DNA from: Chlorobiaceae bacterium
GTDB taxonomy: Bacteria; Bacteroidota; Chlorobiia; Chlorobiales; Chlorobiaceae
DNA length: 52,742 bases
Assembly: GCA_016931495.1 (NCBI GenBank)
Contig: JAFGER010000051.1
Location: 1-52,742 of the forward strand
Direction of reading: 5' to 3'
The notes below the pieces were generated by a model, which worked only from the letters and a program-made list of their open reading frames with translations, searched no databases and had not been told where the DNA came from. Made by a program: the position numbers and the translations under genes. Shown one piece after another: positions 32,046 through 40,394 of the stretch. Every line of letters starts with the position of its first letter. Within the stretch, counting starts at the first letter, position 1.

Positions 32046-32828
32046 TCAGGGGCCGGCCTGCCGGAACGACGGCCAGAGCGATTGCCGGCCCCTGACGAGC
32101 GCATCCTCTTCATCCGCCTTCTCGCCGGCATGAATATCGATCAGCGAGGCGATGGCGAACGAAATGGCAAGGCGCTCTCCGGAGTTATCGACAAGGGTGA
32201 GTGGCCCCTGTAACGGAGCCTTTTCGACAACCGTAAAGCTTCGTTCGGGAAGCAGCCCGACGCGGGCGGCATACTCAAGTACCTCGGCATCGGGGCTTTT
32301 CAGGCGGGCAATCCGGACCGTCCGGCCCTGGTCGGCATCGGACAGCGCCATGAGCGCCTCTTTTCTGACAGTTCCGTCGCGTTCGGGTATGGGATGGCCA
32401 TGCGGATCGTGCCGGGGATAGCCAAGCATCCGGTCGAGCGCGTCCGAGAGCCGATCCGAAATGACATGCTCCAGACGGCACGCCTCCTCGTGCAACTCGT
32501 GAATGCCATAACCAGCCATTCTGAACAGAAAGGTTTCGAGCAGCCGCCGCTTCCTGATGGTGCGGCAGGCGGCTTTGCGCCCCCTCGGCGTCATCGATAC
32601 CCCTTCGCGCCACTCGTGACGCAGAAATCCGGCTTCGGTCAGGCGCACGATCTTTTCGGAGACGGTCGAAAGGCTGTGTCCTATCGCCCTGGCGATGTCG
32701 CTCACCGAAACCTCGCGCTCCTTTTCGGTCAGTCGCCAGATGACCTGGAGATACATCTCGCTCGATTCGCTCAGCCGTTCCGCTTTTGGCTGCGCCGATC
32801 TGCCGGTTTGCCTCATCTTCGCTCCCAT
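32046..32828 (-). CDS. DtxR/IdeR-type metal-dependent repressor with FeoA-like domain
   Basis: The protein has 260 residues, longer than MntR and typical of three-domain DtxR proteins. The N-terminal winged helix (about 20-90: SEMYLQVIWRLTEKEREVSVSDIARAIGHSLSTVSEKIVRLTEAGFL, key residues described) binds DNA. The dimerisation/metal domain (about 90-150) has LLETFL, HELHEEACRLEHVIS (His and Glu metal ligands) and GYPRHDPHGHPIP. A C-terminal SH3-like FeoA domain follows (about 168-240). Such regulators repress iron uptake when Fe(II) is high. Genes for flavodoxin, ferritin, FeoAB and LbtU around it are likely targets; a candidate operator lies at 39201-39215. Fourteen extra N-terminal residues are basic. 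Confidence 0.9.
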   Translation of the reverse strand: MGAKMRQTGRSAQPKAERLSESSEMYLQVIWRLTEKEREVSVSDIARAIGHSLSTVSEKIVRLTEAGFLRHEWREGVSMTPRGRKAACRTIRKRRLLETFLFRMAGYGIHELHEEACRLEHVISDRLSDALDRMLGYPRHDPHGHPIPERDGTVRKEALMALSDADQGRTVRIARLKSPDAEVLEYAARVGLLPERSFTVVEKAPLQGPLTLVDNSGERLAISFAIASLIDIHAGEKADEEDALVRGRQSLWPSFRQAGP

Positions 32829-32840
32829 TGTTGCTGTTTA

Positions 32841-33347
32841 TCAGTCGAGGTGCGGCCTGATCGAGCAGACCCACCGGCGGATACGCTCCTTCGTCAGATG
32901 ATGCTGATTGTCCGCATCGAGCGCCAGTCCCACAAACATGCCGTCACGAAAGGCTTTTGACGACGAAAACTCGTAGCCGCTGTTCGGCCATGCGCCCACC
33001 ATTGTGGCGCCGCGAGCGACGAAGCGGTCGTACAGAATGCCCATGGCATCGACATACCAGTCGCCATAGACGCGCTGGTCGCCAAGCCCGAACAGGGCGA
33101 CGGTCGTGCTGGCGAAATCGAGATCGCCCAGAGCGGGGAACGCCTCCCGCCAGCCGTAGGACAGCTCTCCCATGCCCCAGGTTGAAGTTCCGGCGATCAC
33201 CATCTCGTATTCTGGCAACTGAAGCGCCACTTCGCGGCTCACCTCGAACAGATCGACCTGCTCCCGGCCGATTTCCCCGGCAATCAGTTCAGCGGCCTCT
33301 TTAGTGTTTCCGGTCTGTGATGCCCAGACCACGGCTGTTTTTTTCAT
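32841..33347 (-). CDS. fldA: Flavodoxin
   Basis: The protein has 168 residues from the ATG at 33347; the longer frame upstream lies before the conserved start. The FMN phosphate loop is SQTGNTKEAA (9-19), the isoalloxazine loops are GTSTWGMGELSYGW (about 53-66) and FGLGDQRVYGDWYVDAMG (about 83-100), matching long-chain flavodoxins. Flavodoxin replaces ferredoxin when iron is short. It lies 12 bases upstream of the DtxR-type repressor start on the same strand, so both may be under one iron-responsive promoter. Confidence 0.92.
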   Translation of the reverse strand: MKKTAVVWASQTGNTKEAAELIAGEIGREQVDLFEVSREVALQLPEYEMVIAGTSTWGMGELSYGWREAFPALGDLDFASTTVALFGLGDQRVYGDWYVDAMGILYDRFVARGATMVGAWPNSGYEFSSSKAFRDGMFVGLALDADNQHHLTKERIRRWVCSIRPHLD

Positions 33348-33363
33348 GGTGAATCGATGATTT

Positions 33364-33771
33364 TCAGTTTGGATTTTCTCCGGATGCTTGCTCCCTGCCC
33401 GGCGATTTGTTGCCGACAGCGCTCCGGCCACCCGGTTCGGCATAAGCAAGGAGCCTGTCAAGGCCGAGATCCGCGCTCACGGCATCGCCGATCGCCCTGC
33501 TGAAAGCAGCGAAATCGACCGGCAGAATCGTAAGCGTCACCACGCCGAGCGAAAAAACCATCGGCTCCGGCCTCTGCTCCTCTCGCTTCGCGCTCTCCTC
33601 TTCATACCGGAAGCACTCCTCCATGATGAGGTAGAGCGTCTCCCGGCGAATGGTGACATCGACGTAGCGATAGCGTAGATGGTACGCCCCGCACCGGCAA
33701 CGGCTCACGCCAATCGTCGAAATACAGGCGGGCCCTTTTTGTTCATTATTTTTTTTCGATTGCTCCTGCAT
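33364..33771 (-). CDS. Unknown small protein in the iron gene block
   Basis: The protein has 135 residues from the ATG at 33771, chosen because CAGGAGAAGCAG lies directly before it; an upstream in-frame start would give 166. A CRCGAYHLRYRYVDVTI motif (near 22-38) with two Cys may bind metal, followed by a helical acidic segment and FSLGVVTLTILPVDFAAFSRAIGDAV. I do not recognise the family. It sits between ferritin and flavodoxin on the same strand, which makes an iron-related role plausible. Confidence 0.7.
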   Translation of the reverse strand: MQEQSKKNNEQKGPACISTIGVSRCRCGAYHLRYRYVDVTIRRETLYLIMEECFRYEEESAKREEQRPEPMVFSLGVVTLTILPVDFAAFSRAIGDAVSADLGLDRLLAYAEPGGRSAVGNKSPGREQASGENPN

Positions 33772-33873
33772 CTGCTTCTCCTGATTGATGTTATACTCGA
33801 ACTTCGATACTCCGCCATCCGGAAAACGCCCTCGGTCACTCTTGATCCGGGGGGGGTCCGTCAAGCTGATGCT

Positions 33874-34482
33874 TCAGTGCCCGGAACACGAGTGCTGGTG
33901 ACGAGCATGGGGATCATCGTGGCCCTCGTGGTGCTTCGGCGCGGGGCCCATCTGCAGGAACATCGGCTTCTGCTGGAGATGCTCGTGGTGGAGCACCGAT
34001 TTGCGCACCTCTTCATCGAAGCGGAACAGCGCACGGCCATCGACGGTGTTGATGATGCGCGCCTTGTGCAGCATCGAGCCGAACAGGTGCTCCTCCTCGT
34101 GCTGCTCGGCCACGTACCACTGGAGAAACTGGAAGGTCGAGTAGTCCTTCTCCCGCAAGGCCGTATCGACCAGATCGTTGATGCTTTTGGTGATCGCCAG
34201 TTCGTGATTGTAGGCCGCTTCGAGCAGCTCGATGTGCGACTTCCACTCCGGCGCCGGAGTGGCGACATCGCCGATCAGCGCCAGCGCTCCTGTCTCGTTG
34301 ATGTAATCGAAGAGCTTCATCATGTGCTGCTTCTCCTCCTCGGCGTGCTGTCGGAAAAACGCGGCAGCGCTGTCGAGCTCCTGTGAGATGAGCCAGGCGC
34401 TCATCTGGAGATAGAGGTGCGCAGAACAGGCCTCAAGGTTGACCTGATGGTTGAGCTTGTCGAGAATGGTGTTACTGAGCAT
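33874..34482 (-). CDS. ftnA: Bacterial ferritin with a His-rich tail
   Basis: The protein has 202 residues. The ferritin four-helix core (1-165) carries the ferroxidase ligands: Glu in NLEACSAHLYLQMSAW, the E..H pair in FFRQHAEEEKQHMMKLF, and E in QFLQWYVAEQHEEEHLF. The additional 35 residues are His-rich (KHHEGHDDPHARHQHSCSGH, 20 residues) and probably bind metal. It stores Fe(III) in a 24-mer shell in the cytoplasm. It is transcribed with the FeoC/FeoB block and is likely iron-regulated. Confidence 0.93.
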   Translation of the reverse strand: MLSNTILDKLNHQVNLEACSAHLYLQMSAWLISQELDSAAAFFRQHAEEEKQHMMKLFDYINETGALALIGDVATPAPEWKSHIELLEAAYNHELAITKSINDLVDTALREKDYSTFQFLQWYVAEQHEEEHLFGSMLHKARIINTVDGRALFRFDEEVRKSVLHHEHLQQKPMFLQMGPAPKHHEGHDDPHARHQHSCSGH

Positions 34483-34613
34483 GATGGTATGGTTTACTGT
34501 TTCTTTTTACTGGAGTTACGAGAAAAGATCCTGATGCGTGCCGAATGCCGCGTCCTCTGCATGGATGCGTTTGATGGGTTCTATCTAAATTTTGTATAAA
34601 TAAGAAAAGGGGC

Positions 34614-34655
34614 AAAAAAAATGAGCCTGCCGGTGGAGCATCTGTCCGGCAGCTC
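34614..34655 (-). terminator. Terminator after feoC
   Basis: GAGCCTGCCGG (34623-34633) and CCGGCAGCTC (34646-34655) form a stem with one bulge, followed on the minus strand by a run of eight T (complement of the A run ending at 34620). Confidence 0.85.
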
Positions 34656-34657
34656 CG

Positions 34658-34879
34658 TTATCCGATCCACTCGTACCGGATGTGCCCCGTGCCGCCGCAC
34701 TTGCCGCAACAGGCCGCGCCGAACGCGTCGTGCTGTTTTGCCACTACCCGGCCTTTCAGAATCCACTGATCCAGCATCTGCTCGACCAGCGAAGAGTCGG
34801 CCTTGAAATGCGTTGCGATCTCTTTGAGCGAGGCGCTGCGCTCGTTGCGCAGAAAGTCCCTGATGTCGGTTAAGGTCAT
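34658..34879 (-). CDS. feoC: FeoC-like iron-transport regulator
   Basis: The protein has 73 residues. A winged-helix core (TLTDIRDFLRNERSASLKEIATHFKADSSLVEQMLDQWILKGRV, about 2-45) ends in the Cys cluster CCGKCGGTGH (about 57-66), which in FeoC binds an O2-sensitive Fe-S cluster. FeoC accompanies FeoAB, where it is thought to control FeoB stability or activity. It is separated from FeoB by 336 bp of repeats, so it may be expressed with ferritin or alone. Confidence 0.85.
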   Translation of the reverse strand: MTLTDIRDFLRNERSASLKEIATHFKADSSLVEQMLDQWILKGRVVAKQHDAFGAACCGKCGGTGHIRYEWIG

Positions 34880-34940
34880 GATCGTTACGGGTTAAGGTTG
34901 TTGGAAAATCAAATCATCCGGAATTTTCAATCGTTTCTCT

Positions 34941-35190
34941 TCAGAAGGGTTTTAACCCTTCGGACATTAAAACTCTTGAACAATTGCCCCGGACTTTAGT
35001 CCGGGGTGTACGACAGAACCATAATAGATAAGGGCTTTAGCCCAATATCTTCTTGCTGTGGCATTGGCGAGTTTTTGTTGTGAAAGTAACAAGCAATTGA
35101 AACCGATACTTCACCCCGGCTTGAAAGCCGGGGCAACATGAATGTAAGAGTAGCCGAATGTCCGAAGGGTTGAAACCCTTCTGAATATTG
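34941..35190. repeat. Composite palindromic repeat (REP-like), copy 2
   Basis: This fills the gap between feoC and feoB. It opens with GAAGGGTTTTAACCCTTC (34942-34959), then CCCCGGACTTTAGTCCGGGG (34986-35005), GGGCTTTAGCCCAAT (35030-35044), CCCCGGCTTGAAAGCCGGGG (35115-35134) and GAAGGGTTGAAACCCTTC (35163-35180). The nested symmetrical layout matches the element at 8176-8397. No gene is seen in 34880-35215. Confidence 0.75.
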
Positions 35191-35215
35191 CCTCTTCACG
35201 CCATCGTCATCCAGA

Positions 35216-37591
35216 TCAAGCCTCTCCAGACATCTTTCCTTTCTTCGCAAACGCGCCGTTCCCAGCCAAGTGCATCAGCGTCACCGCGACGGCGAGCACG
35301 AGCAGCATTGCAGCGACCCATGCGGCGGAGGTGCCCGGATGCGCTCCCCACGTGCCGATCTGGTAGCTGAGCACGGCGAAAACGTACGCCAGACCGGTCG
35401 TCCACGCTCCGGCGAAAAGCGTCCAGGCAAGGTTGGTTTCGCGATAGACCGCTGCGATGGCCGCCACGCACGGGAAGTAGAGCAGGATGAACACCAGATA
35501 GGCGAACGCGCCCGCCGTGCCATCGAAAAGAGTGACCATCGAGCCGAAGATCGACGCGCCGACGCCCTGCTCCTCGGCCACCGCCCCCCGGTCGCTCACG
35601 TCGCCGACATCGATGCCGAGCGGGTCGAGCAGCGATCCGGCGATGCCCGCCAGATTCTCCGGAATCGTGGCGAACGCTTCGCCGAGGCTCGCCGCGAGGC
35701 TGAAACCTTCGTCCCCGCCGTCAGCCGCGCTTTTCGCGTCCATCGCCGCGTAGAGGTTGTCGAGCGTGCCGACCACCGCCTCCTTGGCGAAGACGCCGGT
35801 GAAGAGACCGACGGCGGCAGGCCAGTTCTCCTCCTGCACGCCGAAGGGCTTGAACACCGGCACCAGCGCCTTGCCGGTGGCGGCAAGCACGGAGTTTTCG
35901 CTCTCCTCGTTGCCGAAGCTGCCGTCGGTGCCGATGGAGTTCATGAAGCCGAGCACCACGATCACCGGCACCAGAACCTTACCCGCCTTGACGAGGAACG
36001 AGCCGAGCCGGTCGCCAACCCGGAGCGCAACCCCTTTGAAAGTCGGCAGATGGTAGGGCGGCATCTCCATGATGAAGGGGGACGGCTCGCCCTTGAGCAG
36101 CGTCTTTTTGAGGATGAAGCCGGTCATGATCGCCACGGCGATGCCCATCAGGTAGAGCAGGAAGACGAGGTTCTGCCCGCCGGTCGGGAAAAAGGCCGCC
36201 GCGAAGAGCGCATAGACCGGCATCCTCGCGCCGCACGACATGAAGGGTACCATCATGATGGTCATGATGCGGTCGCGCTCATCGCTCATCGTGCGGGCGG
36301 ACATGATGGCCGGAACGTTGCAGCCGAAGCCGACCAGCAGCGGAATGAACGCCTTGCCGGGCAGGCCGATGGCCCGCATTCCGCGATCCATCACGTAGGC
36401 AGCGCGGGCCATGTAGCCGGAATCTTCGAGGATCGACAGGAAGATGAACATGAAGCCGATCGGCGGAATGAAGGTGGCCATCGTCTGCAATGCGCCGCCA
36501 AGACCGCCGGCGAGCAGCACCGTGAGCCACTCCGGCGAACCGACGCTTTCGAGCAGCAGCCCGAATCCATCGACGAAGAGCGCTCCGGCGGCGATGTCGA
36601 AGAAGTCGATGAAGGCGCCGCCGAGGTTGATCGTAAAGAGGAACATCAGGTACATCACGTCGAGAAAGAGCGGAATACCGAGGAAGCGGTTCAGCACGAC
36701 GGCGTCGATCTTGTCGGAGAGCGATTTCTCCGTGCTCTCCTTGCGGGTGATGGCTGCCGCCGAAAGGTCGGAGACGAGCCGGTAGTGCGCGTCGGCGATG
36801 ACGATGTCGGGATCGTCGCCAAGCGCGTCGGCGGCGCGGTCGCGCTCCTTTTCGAGCGACGAGCGGGCCGCGCCGTCGAGCCGCGCCTCCAGCTCGTGGT
36901 CGTGTTCGAGCAGCTTCAGGGCGAACCACGCCGGATCGTAGCCCAGCTTGCGGGCGTGGCTGCCGGTCGATTCGGCAACCCTGCGGATCGAGGCGGTCAG
37001 CTCGGCGGGGAAGTCCACCTTCGAGCCGGGAGCCTTCGCGCCGCCGGTCGTAAACCCTTTCGCGATGGCCGCTTTCAGCTCCGCGACCCCCTCGCCGCGC
37101 GACGCCACCATCGGAATGACAGGGCAGCCAAGCAGCGACGACAGTCGTGCCGGATCAACCGAAATGCCGCGCTCTTCGGCCGAATCGACCATGTTGAGCG
37201 CCACCACCACCGGCACGCCCATTTCGAGAAGGCGGCTGGTGAGATAGAGGTTTCGGTCGGGATTCGAGGCATCGACGATGTTGACGACAAGCCCCGCCTC
37301 TCCGGAGAGCAGGTAGCTCCGCGCCACCTCTTCGTCCTGCGAAAGCGACGAGAGCGAGTAGATACCGGGCAGATCGACAAGCTCGTACTCCTCGCCGTCG
37401 TGGCGGAAGCGCCCGCTCTTTTTATCGACCGTCACGCCCGGCCAGTTGCCGACCCGCTGGTTCAGCCCGGTCAGCGCATTGAACAGCGTCGTCTTGCCGC
37501 AGTTGGGATTGCCCACCACGGCCACGACCCGCTGGAGCGGCGAGGCCGGAACCTTCGCGCTCGCCCGTTTTTCCTGTACAGCCGGCTCCAT
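35216..37591 (-). CDS. feoB: Ferrous iron transporter FeoB
   Basis: The protein has 791 residues. The N-terminal GTPase has G1 GNPNCGKTT (27-35), G2 Thr in PGVTVDKKSG, G3 DLPGIYSLS (near 74) and G4 NMVDSAEE (near 132). The GDI helical domain spans about 170-280. About ten membrane helices follow with the Gate and Cys-containing segments (VPAIMSARTMSDERDRIMTIMMVPFMSCGARMPVYALFAAAF, GVFAKEAVVGTL). FeoB imports Fe(II) across the inner membrane powered by GTP. Its ATG overlaps the feoA stop (37591), so it is co-translated with FeoA. An Asp- and Ala-rich loop near 620-680 (DNLYAAMDAKSAADGGDEGFS) is longer than in many FeoB. Confidence 0.95.
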   Translation of the reverse strand: MEPAVQEKRASAKVPASPLQRVVAVVGNPNCGKTTLFNALTGLNQRVGNWPGVTVDKKSGRFRHDGEEYELVDLPGIYSLSSLSQDEEVARSYLLSGEAGLVVNIVDASNPDRNLYLTSRLLEMGVPVVVALNMVDSAEERGISVDPARLSSLLGCPVIPMVASRGEGVAELKAAIAKGFTTGGAKAPGSKVDFPAELTASIRRVAESTGSHARKLGYDPAWFALKLLEHDHELEARLDGAARSSLEKERDRAADALGDDPDIVIADAHYRLVSDLSAAAITRKESTEKSLSDKIDAVVLNRFLGIPLFLDVMYLMFLFTINLGGAFIDFFDIAAGALFVDGFGLLLESVGSPEWLTVLLAGGLGGALQTMATFIPPIGFMFIFLSILEDSGYMARAAYVMDRGMRAIGLPGKAFIPLLVGFGCNVPAIMSARTMSDERDRIMTIMMVPFMSCGARMPVYALFAAAFFPTGGQNLVFLLYLMGIAVAIMTGFILKKTLLKGEPSPFIMEMPPYHLPTFKGVALRVGDRLGSFLVKAGKVLVPVIVVLGFMNSIGTDGSFGNEESENSVLAATGKALVPVFKPFGVQEENWPAAVGLFTGVFAKEAVVGTLDNLYAAMDAKSAADGGDEGFSLAASLGEAFATIPENLAGIAGSLLDPLGIDVGDVSDRGAVAEEQGVGASIFGSMVTLFDGTAGAFAYLVFILLYFPCVAAIAAVYRETNLAWTLFAGAWTTGLAYVFAVLSYQIGTWGAHPGTSAAWVAAMLLVLAVAVTLMHLAGNGAFAKKGKMSGEA

Positions 37592-37818
37592 CAGCGCACC
37601 TCCTCGACCGTGATGTTCTCGATGTCGGACTTGCGCAGCGACAGCCTGTAGCGGCGAACGGTCATCTCGACCGGATCGCCCAGCGGCGCGACCCCCTCGA
37701 TGCGGACAACCTCGCCGACCAGCATTCCCATTTCGGCGAGCCGCCTCCGCAGCCCGCCCGACGACGGCATGGCGACAATCCGCGCGGAGTCCCCTTTTTT
37801 CAGTTCAGACAATTTCAT
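37591..37818 (-). CDS. feoA: FeoA (proximal copy)
   Basis: The protein has 75 residues, the FeoA SH3-like fold: LSELKKGDSARIVAMPSSGGLRRRLAEMGMLVGEVVRIEGVAPLGDPVEMTVRRYRLSLRKSDIENITVEEV (key points RRLAEMGML, GDP, LRK.(E)). Cytoplasmic partner of FeoB. It overlaps both neighbours (stop with the feoB start, start with the end of the second feoA), so feoA2-feoA1-feoB are translationally coupled. Confidence 0.93.
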   Translation of the reverse strand: MKLSELKKGDSARIVAMPSSGGLRRRLAEMGMLVGEVVRIEGVAPLGDPVEMTVRRYRLSLRKSDIENITVEEVR

Positions 37819-38099
37819 GATGCAATCCTCCTGACCATGATGCGCATGGCAACGCCCCGGCCAATAGCCACCCTGCTGTCGTGTACCCGCACCAAGAGTG
37901 GCATCCCCGGACTGTTTTCGATGATTTCAATGGTCTGGCCGACGGAAAATCCCATCTCGGCCAGCCGTTTTCCATTTTCCCGGCCATACGCGTGATGACG
38001 ATGACCGTGCTCACAAGCCGCACCAGCATGGTGCCGGCCTGGCCGGAGGTTGACGATCTCGCCAACCTCCCCTTTGCCAAGCATTCCTAACGGAGCCAT
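37815..38099 (-). CDS. feoA2: Second FeoA-like protein with a His-rich insertion
   Basis: The protein has 94 residues from the ATG at 38099, which has GAGGAGG seven bases upstream; an earlier in-frame GTG (38105) sits too close to that site. The FeoA core is clear (KGEVGEIVNLRPG, GKRLAEMGFSVGQTIEIIENSPGMPLLVRVHDSRVAIGRGVAMRIMV). Between strands it has an insertion RHHAGAACEHGHRHHAYGREN (about 22-41) rich in His and Cys, which could act as a metal sensor. Two FeoA proteins before one FeoB are known in some bacteria; the insertion is unusual. Confidence 0.9.
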   Translation of the reverse strand: MAPLGMLGKGEVGEIVNLRPGRHHAGAACEHGHRHHAYGRENGKRLAEMGFSVGQTIEIIENSPGMPLLVRVHDSRVAIGRGVAMRIMVRRIAS

Positions 38100-38111
38100 A
38101 ACCACGCCTCC

Positions 38112-39134
38112 TCAGAATTCCATTGCCAGTTGCAGCGTAAACAGGTCGCGATCGCCCTTCACGCCCTCATCGACCCGGCCATTTTCGCGCAGATATTCGA
38201 ACGCCACTGCCGTATTCTCCATGAACTCGTAGCCGATGGCTGCGCCATACTGCCGACGGATGTCGAAATCAGTCGCGCCAGCGTACCGCAGCGTCACGGA
38301 CATCGGCTCCGAGACGGCGTATTCAGCCTCGATGTTCCAGGCAAGCGGCTGCTCTCCGGCGCGACCGCCATCCTCGAACTCATCGAGTGCCGTGATGTAC
38401 TCCGCCCGCAGGTCGAGCGCACCGAAGCCGACCATGCCGTAAACACCGGCGCCGCCGACGAAGCTCGACGTGCTGCCTTCAAAATCATCGTAATCGCCGC
38501 TCAGTCCGTCGGTGGCTGCGATGTTGTTGATCCACGAAGCGCCGAGGCGATAGCGCAGCTCCTCTCCCTCGTCGTCAGCCACGCACAAAGCGGCGACGAT
38601 AGTATTGACCACATCATCGCCGACCTTCTGCACATCAGCCTTGAACGCCGACACTCGCGCGCCGAAAAGCCCCTCTTCATAGCCGAGCGTCACGGTGCCG
38701 TGATGCTTCGTTTCGGCAAGTTCGAGCGTCACCGGATCGGCCACCATGCCGGTCGAAAAATCACCGAACGACTGGGTGATGCGGCCCGCTTCGATAAAGA
38801 GCGGAACCTTCGCGGGTGTGACGCGAATGAACGCCTCGTCCACCAGCAACTCGTCATCGCCATCCTCCTCGTACAGCAGCGTCGCGAAGCCGCTGACCTG
38901 GTCGTTCAGCTTCGCCTCAAGCCCAAGCTCGAAGGTTGAAAGGATGATGTTCGAGCTCGTTTCACCGCCATCGTTATCGGTAATTGAACCTTCGACCTCG
39001 ATAAGGCCGCTAACAGCCAGTTTGTCGCCGAACGGCCCCTGAGTCGCGTCGGCAGGTTCAGCTGCAGAAAGCCCTTTCGAGCAGAGCATGCACAACGAAG
39101 CAAGCGCGAGAGTTCTGGAGAAAGAGATGTTCAT
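38112..39134 (-). CDS. LbtU-type outer-membrane siderophore porin
   Basis: The protein has 340 residues. A signal peptide (ALASLCMLCSKGLSA, cut before AEPADA) is followed by alternating beta-strand segments for a barrel of about 16 strands, ending in FTLQLAMEF with a C-terminal Phe. Conserved parts are LAVSGLIEVEGS, LSTFELGLEAKLNDQVSGFATLLYEED, LFIEAGRITQSFGDF and TLRYAGATDF, the LbtU/DUF-type pattern described for the legiobactin receptor, a TonB-independent porin. It stands 13 bases upstream of feoA2 and probably heads an operon for uptake of Fe across both membranes. Confidence 0.85.
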   Translation of the reverse strand: MNISFSRTLALASLCMLCSKGLSAAEPADATQGPFGDKLAVSGLIEVEGSITDNDGGETSSNIILSTFELGLEAKLNDQVSGFATLLYEEDGDDELLVDEAFIRVTPAKVPLFIEAGRITQSFGDFSTGMVADPVTLELAETKHHGTVTLGYEEGLFGARVSAFKADVQKVGDDVVNTIVAALCVADDEGEELRYRLGASWINNIAATDGLSGDYDDFEGSTSSFVGGAGVYGMVGFGALDLRAEYITALDEFEDGGRAGEQPLAWNIEAEYAVSEPMSVTLRYAGATDFDIRRQYGAAIGYEFMENTAVAFEYLRENGRVDEGVKGDRDLFTLQLAMEF

Positions 39135-39632
39135 GGATCACAATGATTTGGGATTGAGTGAGAAGCGAGCCTCATCAGAGGGCTCTGAATCTTTCGGAAC
39201 CTAATTCTTAATTAGATTAAATACAAATACTATTTTTAGTAATTCTACTTAACAGGGCAAAAATCAACATGCTCCACAAATCCAGACAAGCGCGCTGAAG
39301 CTTGAGCGGCGCTTGAATCAGTCAAAAAAACCAGAAAACAGGGGAGGTGTTCAGAGGATTGGTGTCTATCCGCATCGAAGTTCTAACCTTGTCAGGGAAA
39401 AAAGGCGGGAAAGACAGACTGGTTTAAAGCTATTCGGAAAAAGCATTTAATCAGTATGTGTCTTGCCGGTGATCGGCGTATTGCTGAGCTGATTTCCAAT
39501 CAAGTCTTGTTTTTTTAGCGGTTAAATACTACATTAACAACGCATTGCTTTTATTTTTCGTATTGTCACCCCTCAATCTGGCAATACGTCCGTGCATGGT
39601 AACCCCCTTAAGCCAAAACGGTGAAAATAACC
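39135..39632. other. Intergenic region between lbtU-type gene and PEP-CTERM gene
   Basis: This 498-bp AT-rich divergent spacer has no gene. It must hold the promoter of the lbtU-feo operon (minus) and of the PEP-CTERM gene (plus). The best operator candidate is at 39201-39215. Confidence 0.5.
39201..39215. promoter_or_regulatory. Candidate metalloregulator operator upstream of the lbtU-feo operon
   Basis: CTAATTcttAATTAG, a perfect 6-3-6 palindrome 67-81 bases before the lbtU-type start codon, in an AT-rich stretch suited to a promoter. Symmetry and position fit a DtxR- or Fur-class site; the repressor encoded at 32046 is the nearest candidate. Confidence 0.4.
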
Positions 39633-40274
39633 ATGAAGGTTCGATCCATAATCGGGATCTTTGCGTCCACGCTACTCTGGACAACGGCGAATGCCGCCAT
39701 CATCAGCAGTAACGATATTACTGGTGACGATCCGGGTCTTGAAAATCCTTACACGGCAGGGCTGTACGTGGCGCCCAATACGACGGCATTGGGAATTGGT
39801 CGCGGATCAGGCATCACGGGAAGAAGCGGTGATAATCGTTACAGTGCGAGTAGTTGGTCAGAGGGTGGACTTGACACCAGCGATTATTTCACGTTCATCC
39901 TTGATGCAAACGACGGCTATCAGATGAGCTTGACCAGCTTTTCATACACCGGTCAGAGATCCAGTACCGGACCGTCAGCATTTGCCTTCAGATCCAGCCT
40001 CGACTCGTTTGCCACCGACATTGGAACGCCCGCTGCCACGGGTGCTACCATCGACCTGTCTGCATCCAGCTTTCAGAGCCTTACCGGCCCCGTCGAATTT
40101 CGCCTTTATGGCTACTCGGCTGGCGGAAGTACTGGAACCTTTGGTGTGGAAAACTATGCATTTAATGGCGAGGTTGCTGCAATACCAGAGCCTCAAACCC
40201 TGTCGCTTCTGGGTGTGGGGGCATTGTTGCTGCTTTTGAAGCGGCGGCGAATGCGCTTCAGAAAAACGGGCTGA
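39633..40274 (+). CDS. PEP-CTERM sorting-domain protein
   Basis: The protein has 213 residues from the ATG at 39633 (a GTG four codons earlier is possible). The signal peptide (IIGIFASTLLWTTANA) is cut before AIISS. The body (about 20-180) is low in Cys and rich in Ser, Gly and Thr, forming a beta-sandwich-type domain. The end is textbook PEP-CTERM: IPEPQTLSLLGVGALLLLLKRRRMRFRK (about 185-212), with PEP, a membrane helix and a basic cluster. Such proteins are processed by exosortase and attached to or released from the cell surface, often linked to exopolysaccharide. No exosortase gene is in the window. Confidence 0.9.
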   Translation: MKVRSIIGIFASTLLWTTANAAIISSNDITGDDPGLENPYTAGLYVAPNTTALGIGRGSGITGRSGDNRYSASSWSEGGLDTSDYFTFILDANDGYQMSLTSFSYTGQRSSTGPSAFAFRSSLDSFATDIGTPAATGATIDLSASSFQSLTGPVEFRLYGYSAGGSTGTFGVENYAFNGEVAAIPEPQTLSLLGVGALLLLLKRRRMRFRKTG

Positions 40275-40288
40275 GTACCAATTTCAGC

Positions 40289-40354
40289 TTGCCGGGCAGC
40301 TTTTTCGCCCGGCAAGACAGGTGCCCGGCAGGGGAAAACCCCTATCCCCTGCCG
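40289..40354 (+). terminator. Paired hairpins after the PEP-CTERM gene
   Basis: The first hairpin is TTGCCGGGC (40289-40297) with GCCCGGCAA (40307-40315). The second is CGGCAGGGGA (40326-40335) with TCCCCTGCCG (40345-40354). Both are perfect stems between convergent genes; the second can serve the deaminase on the other strand. Confidence 0.65.
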
Positions 40355-40394
40355 AAGCGCTTGAAAAGCCTGCAATCGACGACAGTTACGTACT

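Noticed and set aside
35270-37651. Long plus-strand frame (793 codons) opposite feoB
   Set aside because: It is a low-complexity Arg, His and Glu-rich shadow of feoB, which has all GTPase and membrane motifs.
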